A DNA stretch of 36,024 nucleotides from Alphaproteobacteria bacterium (lineage in GTDB: Bacteria; Pseudomonadota; Alphaproteobacteria; Rickettsiales; UBA3002). Made by a program: the position numbers and the translations under genes. Below, piece after piece: positions 33,507-36,024 of the stretch. The stretch lies in the NCBI GenBank assembly GCA_022841525.1, contig JALHRI010000016.1, positions 1,552-37,575 of the forward strand, written 5' to 3'. The notes beneath the pieces were generated by a model. The model was not told the DNA's origin, searched no databases, and saw nothing but the letters and a program-made list of their open reading frames with translations. Every line of letters begins with the position of its first letter. The stretch's first letter is position 1.

Positions 33507-33573
33507 CTAAACCGGCAGATTGTCGTGCTTTTTACGTGGATTTTCCAGCTGCTTTTCGCGCAAGGAGGCCAGC
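33507..33573 (-). pseudogene. Relic B of the pccB 3' end
   Basis: The minus strand reads in frame LASLREKQLENPRKKHDNLP then V-stop, against [20 protein letters not shown] then L-stop in pccB. 54 of 67 bases match with no gap, and differences are conservative, so this is a diverged allele rather than a recent copy. The relic ends 17 bases before the 18-bp box at 33591. Confidence 0.9.
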
Positions 33574-33590
33574 CCCAAATTATATGCTAA

Positions 33591-33608
33591 TTGTCATAAA
33601 AATGACTT
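33591..33608 (+). promoter_or_regulatory. 18-bp box upstream of the gene at 33656
   Basis: TTGTCATAAAAATGACTT shares the GTCAT-N-AAA core with the boxes at 2359, 18376, 20011 and 32375. It lies 47 bases before the ATG. Confidence 0.5.
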
Positions 33609-33655
33609 CAACTGGCTTTACCTAGTGAGCTGTAACTTATTTCAAAGGAGTATTT

Positions 33656-34036
33656 ATGACGGATACAGACCCCAAAAAACCCTTGATGCTTTCACGCGGT
33701 CAGATGATTCAATATCTTGAAGAAACACGAGCTAACCCACCAGCACAAGCCGTACTTATTGAAGCGTGGAACCGTATAAAGAGTGCGTTTGACAAACCTA
33801 TTGACCGAGCCGCTGATACTATCACTATTAGCGGAAAACCAATTGTCTGCGGGTATATTGATAATCATTGGAGACCCAAATTCGCTATAGCAAAATCTAG
33901 TGCTGCTAATTTTGTATCTTTGGCTGAATCCATTGCAAAAGAAAACCACACTGGCAGCGATGGCAGAAGTCAAAAAAATCATGCAATGCGTGCGGCAGAG
34001 CGTAGGTCAGCAGGTGTAGATGTACGGGGTCTTTAG
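33656..34036 (+). CDS. Hypothetical 126-residue cargo protein
   Basis: No family recognised. The protein is soluble, with a helical N-terminal half (LSRGQMIQYLEETRANPP, AQAVLIEAWNRIKSAFDKP), a short beta segment (DTITISGKPIVCGYIDNHWRPKFAI) and a basic C-terminal tail. A strong ribosome-binding site (AAAGGAG, five bases before the ATG) supports expression. Composition is AT-rich compared with pccB. It lies between relic B of the pccB 3' end and the intact pccB 3' end, 30 bases from the pccB stop, and carries the shared 18-bp box. Its arrangement, not its sequence, links it to the other cargo genes. Confidence 0.65.
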   Translation: MTDTDPKKPLMLSRGQMIQYLEETRANPPAQAVLIEAWNRIKSAFDKPIDRAADTITISGKPIVCGYIDNHWRPKFAIAKSSAANFVSLAESIAKENHTGSDGRSQKNHAMRAAERRSAGVDVRGL

Positions 34037-34066
34037 CTTCTAGATAGCAGGTAACGACAGCATATA

Positions 34067-35605
34067 CTAAAGCGGCAGATTATCGTGCTTCTTTTTCGGG
34101 TTTTTCAGCTGCTTTTCGCGCAGTGTCGCCAGCGCACGGCACACACGCCAGCGCGTGTTTTGCGGGCGAATCACATCATCTAAATAACCACGCGCGGCAG
34201 CGGCAAACGGGGAAGCGAAATTATCGCGGTAGCTCTCTACTGCTGATGCCACATCCTCAGGATTATCAAACTTACCTTTGAAAATAATTTCCACCGCACC
34301 CTCAGGCCCCATCACCGCGATTTCAGCGGTCGGCCAGGCGAAGTTAATATCGTTACGCAAATGTTTTGAGCCCATCACGATATACGCGCCACCATACGCC
34401 TTACGGGTGATGACGGTGATTTTCGGCACCGTGGCCTCGGCGTAGGCATACAGCAATTTCGCGCCGTGGCGGATAATGCCGTTATGCTCTTGGCTAGTGC
34501 CCGGCAAAAAGCCCGGAACATCGACAAAGGTAACCAGCGGGATATGAAACGCATCACAAAAACGCACGAAACGCGCCGCTTTGCGCGAGGCATCAATGTC
34601 CAAACATCCGGCCATTTCCATCGGCTGGTTGGCAACAAACCCTACCGTGCTGCCTTCCATGCGACCAAAGCCGACAATAATATTTTTGGCAAAGCTGGGG
34701 TTCACTTCAAAAAAATCCCCCTCATCCACCACGCGCCTGAGCACATCGAACATATCGTACGGCTTATTGGCATTATCCGGCACCACGTTATTGAGCGCCA
34801 TTTCCACGCGGTCGGCCGGGTCTTCCGTCGGGCGCACCGGAAGGGCTGCGCGGTTGGATGCCGGTAGGAAATTCACCAGCCGGCGTACTTGCAGCAGCGC
34901 TTCGATATCGTTGTCATAGACCATATCGGCCACGCCAGTGTGCGTGCCGTGCACATCTGCCCCGCCGAGATCTTCCTGGCTGACTTCCTCGTGGGTGACG
35001 GTTTTGACGACATCGGGCCCAGTCACAAACATATAGGATGAACCACGCACCATGACGGTAAAATCGGTCAGCGCCGGCGAATACACCGCGCCGCCCGCGC
35101 ACGGCCCCATGATCAGCGAAATTTGCGGCACCACGCCGGAGGCCAGCACGTTGCGCTGAAAAATTTCGGCAAATCCGGCCAGCGAATCCACCCCTTCTTG
35201 AATGCGCGCACCGCCCGAATCGTTGATGCCGATGATGGGCGCGCCCATGCGCATCGCCATGTCCTGAATTTTGCAGATTTTCTTGGCGTTGGTTTCCGAA
35301 AGCGATCCACCCAGTACGGTGAAATCCTGGCTATAGACGAACACCAAACGGCCATTGATCGTGCCCTGACCGGTGACCACGCCGTCGCCCGGGACTTTTT
35401 TGCCTTCCATGTCGAAATAGGTGCAGCGATGCTCCATGAACATGTCGAATTCTTCGAACGATTCAGGATCAAGCAGCACTTCCAAACGCTCGCGCGCGGT
35501 GAGTTTGCCCTTTTCGTGCTGCGCTTCGATGCGGCGTTCGCCGCCGCCAATGCGCGCCGCCTCGCGACGCATTTCAAGTTCTTTGACAATGGTATTGGTA
35601 GCCAT
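34067..35605 (-). CDS. pccB: Propionyl-CoA carboxylase beta subunit
   Basis: This 512-residue carboxyltransferase subunit binds the acyl-CoA and accepts CO2 from biotin. Diagnostic parts include the N-terminal [39 protein letters not shown], the first oxyanion-hole region [35 protein letters not shown] and the C-terminal half with [29 protein letters not shown] and [15 protein letters not shown]. The partner alpha subunit is at 16216-18234. Its C-terminal end ([18 protein letters not shown]) is present three times in 1.5 kb, once intact here and twice as relics, marking it as a cargo insertion point. Confidence 0.95.
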   Translation of the reverse strand: MATNTIVKELEMRREAARIGGGERRIEAQHEKGKLTARERLEVLLDPESFEEFDMFMEHRCTYFDMEGKKVPGDGVVTGQGTINGRLVFVYSQDFTVLGGSLSETNAKKICKIQDMAMRMGAPIIGINDSGGARIQEGVDSLAGFAEIFQRNVLASGVVPQISLIMGPCAGGAVYSPALTDFTVMVRGSSYMFVTGPDVVKTVTHEEVSQEDLGGADVHGTHTGVADMVYDNDIEALLQVRRLVNFLPASNRAALPVRPTEDPADRVEMALNNVVPDNANKPYDMFDVLRRVVDEGDFFEVNPSFAKNIIVGFGRMEGSTVGFVANQPMEMAGCLDIDASRKAARFVRFCDAFHIPLVTFVDVPGFLPGTSQEHNGIIRHGAKLLYAYAEATVPKITVITRKAYGGAYIVMGSKHLRNDINFAWPTAEIAVMGPEGAVEIIFKGKFDNPEDVASAVESYRDNFASPFAAAARGYLDDVIRPQNTRWRVCRALATLREKQLKNPKKKHDNLPL

Positions 35606-35726
35606 GATGCCTCGGCAGTTCGTGAAACAAGCCGCGCTTATAGCAGATACGCACTAAGGGTGAACTGAAAAATGGGCCCCCGTTAATACAATATTCATCA
35701 TATTGTCACATGATCAAAAGGCATGG

Positions 35727-35750
35727 AATGTGTACAATGAAATGTGTACA
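35727..35750 (+). promoter_or_regulatory. Direct repeats AATGTGTACA upstream of the last gene
   Basis: AATGTGTACA occurs at 35727-35736 and again at 35741-35750, a 14-bp period, 26 bases before the ATG at 35776. Each contains the palindrome TGTACA. They may be operator half-sites, or include a -10 (TACAAT, 35733-35738). The rest of 35606-35726 shows no gene. Confidence 0.45.
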
Positions 35751-35775
35751 TGATTGCATGGGTTAGGGTGATTTT

Positions 35776-36024
35776 ATGGCTATAGAAACTAAACAACCAG
35801 ATGGCAACGACAAGGATTACCCCCTTGCGAAAATTTTTGACAATAGCCGTCTAGAAGGTTTGTCACTTGCGGAGGCTGATTACCGCTGTAAAGTTTACCT
35901 GAATCAGGGAGACGTGCGAGAAGTAGAGGCAATTATCAATGCCCAAAATGCTGAAAATCGGGCAAAATTATTTAGCAGTTTGACCGAGTTTTTCTGTTAT
36001 CATGCCCCCCACCAAGCAAGAGCT
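35776..36024 (+). CDS. Hypothetical protein, 5' part only
   Basis: The frame is open from the ATG to the window end (83 codons). AGGGTG five bases upstream is a fair ribosome-binding site. The visible part starts with a charged, polar segment (KQPDGNDKDYP) followed by helices (LSLAEADYRCKVYLNQ, REVEAIINAQNAENRAKLFSSLTEFF). The pattern faintly recalls the N-terminus of the ankyrin-PcfJ protein (EVIAKLVQEAKTRHLLNVC), a resemblance too weak to rely on. AT-rich composition suggests another accessory gene. Product unknown. Confidence 0.55.
   Translation, partial: MAIETKQPDGNDKDYPLAKIFDNSRLEGLSLAEADYRCKVYLNQGDVREVEAIINAQNAENRAKLFSSLTEFFCYHAPHQARA

Overview
The window looks like a chromosomal segment of an alphaproteobacterium. 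The evidence is the neighbour order (grpE next to rph-rdgB, an MJ0042-type zinc-ribbon gene divergent from ftsE), a DUF1674/SDHAF4-like succinate dehydrogenase assembly factor (a family of alphaproteobacteria and mitochondria), split PccA/PccB propionyl-CoA carboxylase subunits, and dispersed palindromic repeats of kinds common in that class. Propionyl-CoA carboxylase, isocitrate lyase, a CPA2 antiporter and a type I-like secretion operon argue against an extremely reduced genome. The ankyrin/PcfJ-like gene hints at a host- or cell-associated lifestyle. I cannot fix the genus.

Layout. 1-2020: AT-rich accessory patch with an Xre-ImmA/IrrE regulator plus PIN (DUF4411) toxin pair, beside a tRNA-Ala(TGC). 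2359-3571: orphan AbiEii-like nucleotidyltransferase. 3536-7724: housekeeping block (yaaA, SDHAF4-like gene, rsmB-like, hpt, zinc-ribbon protein, ftsE). 7721-11243: minus-strand run grpE-ftsX-HAD phosphatase-ydcF-like-plsC, in which ftsX is cut off from ftsE. 11391-16088: rph-rdgB-FMN reductase-DsbD-like operon and a periplasmic redoxin. 16216-18234: pccA. 18376-22069: two AT-rich cargo genes (M29 peptidase, ankyrin-PcfJ) in front of typA. 24235-30877: msrB, an ABC/HlyD/TolC export operon whose ABC protein has lost its ATPase motifs, and a KefB/C-type antiporter. 30899-32173: isocitrate lyase. 32375-34036: small cargo genes and a vapBC-like pair in front of pccB. 35776 to the end: start of an unknown gene.

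Most striking pattern. Five plus-strand accessory genes (starts 2399, 18432, 20051, about 32442 and 33656) are each preceded by a similar 18-bp box (GTCAT-N-AAA-A/C-TG-A/T-C core) and each runs tail-to-tail into the 3' end of a minus-strand housekeeping gene or a copy of such an end (yaaA, typA relic, typA, pccB relic, pccB). The C-terminal coding ends of typA (two copies) and pccB (three copies) are duplicated as diverged relics still ending in the right stop codon. This is what would be left if cargo genes were repeatedly inserted at the stop-codon ends of housekeeping genes, each event carrying or displacing a gene end. No integrase is visible in the window. The box resembles a PhoB (Pho) box and also a TGTCA-N6-TGACA palindrome, so the cargo may form one regulon.

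Redox and envelope genes recur (DsbD-like, redoxin, MsrB, FMN reductase, KefB-like, YaaA), consistent with a cell that invests in thiol and oxidative homeostasis.
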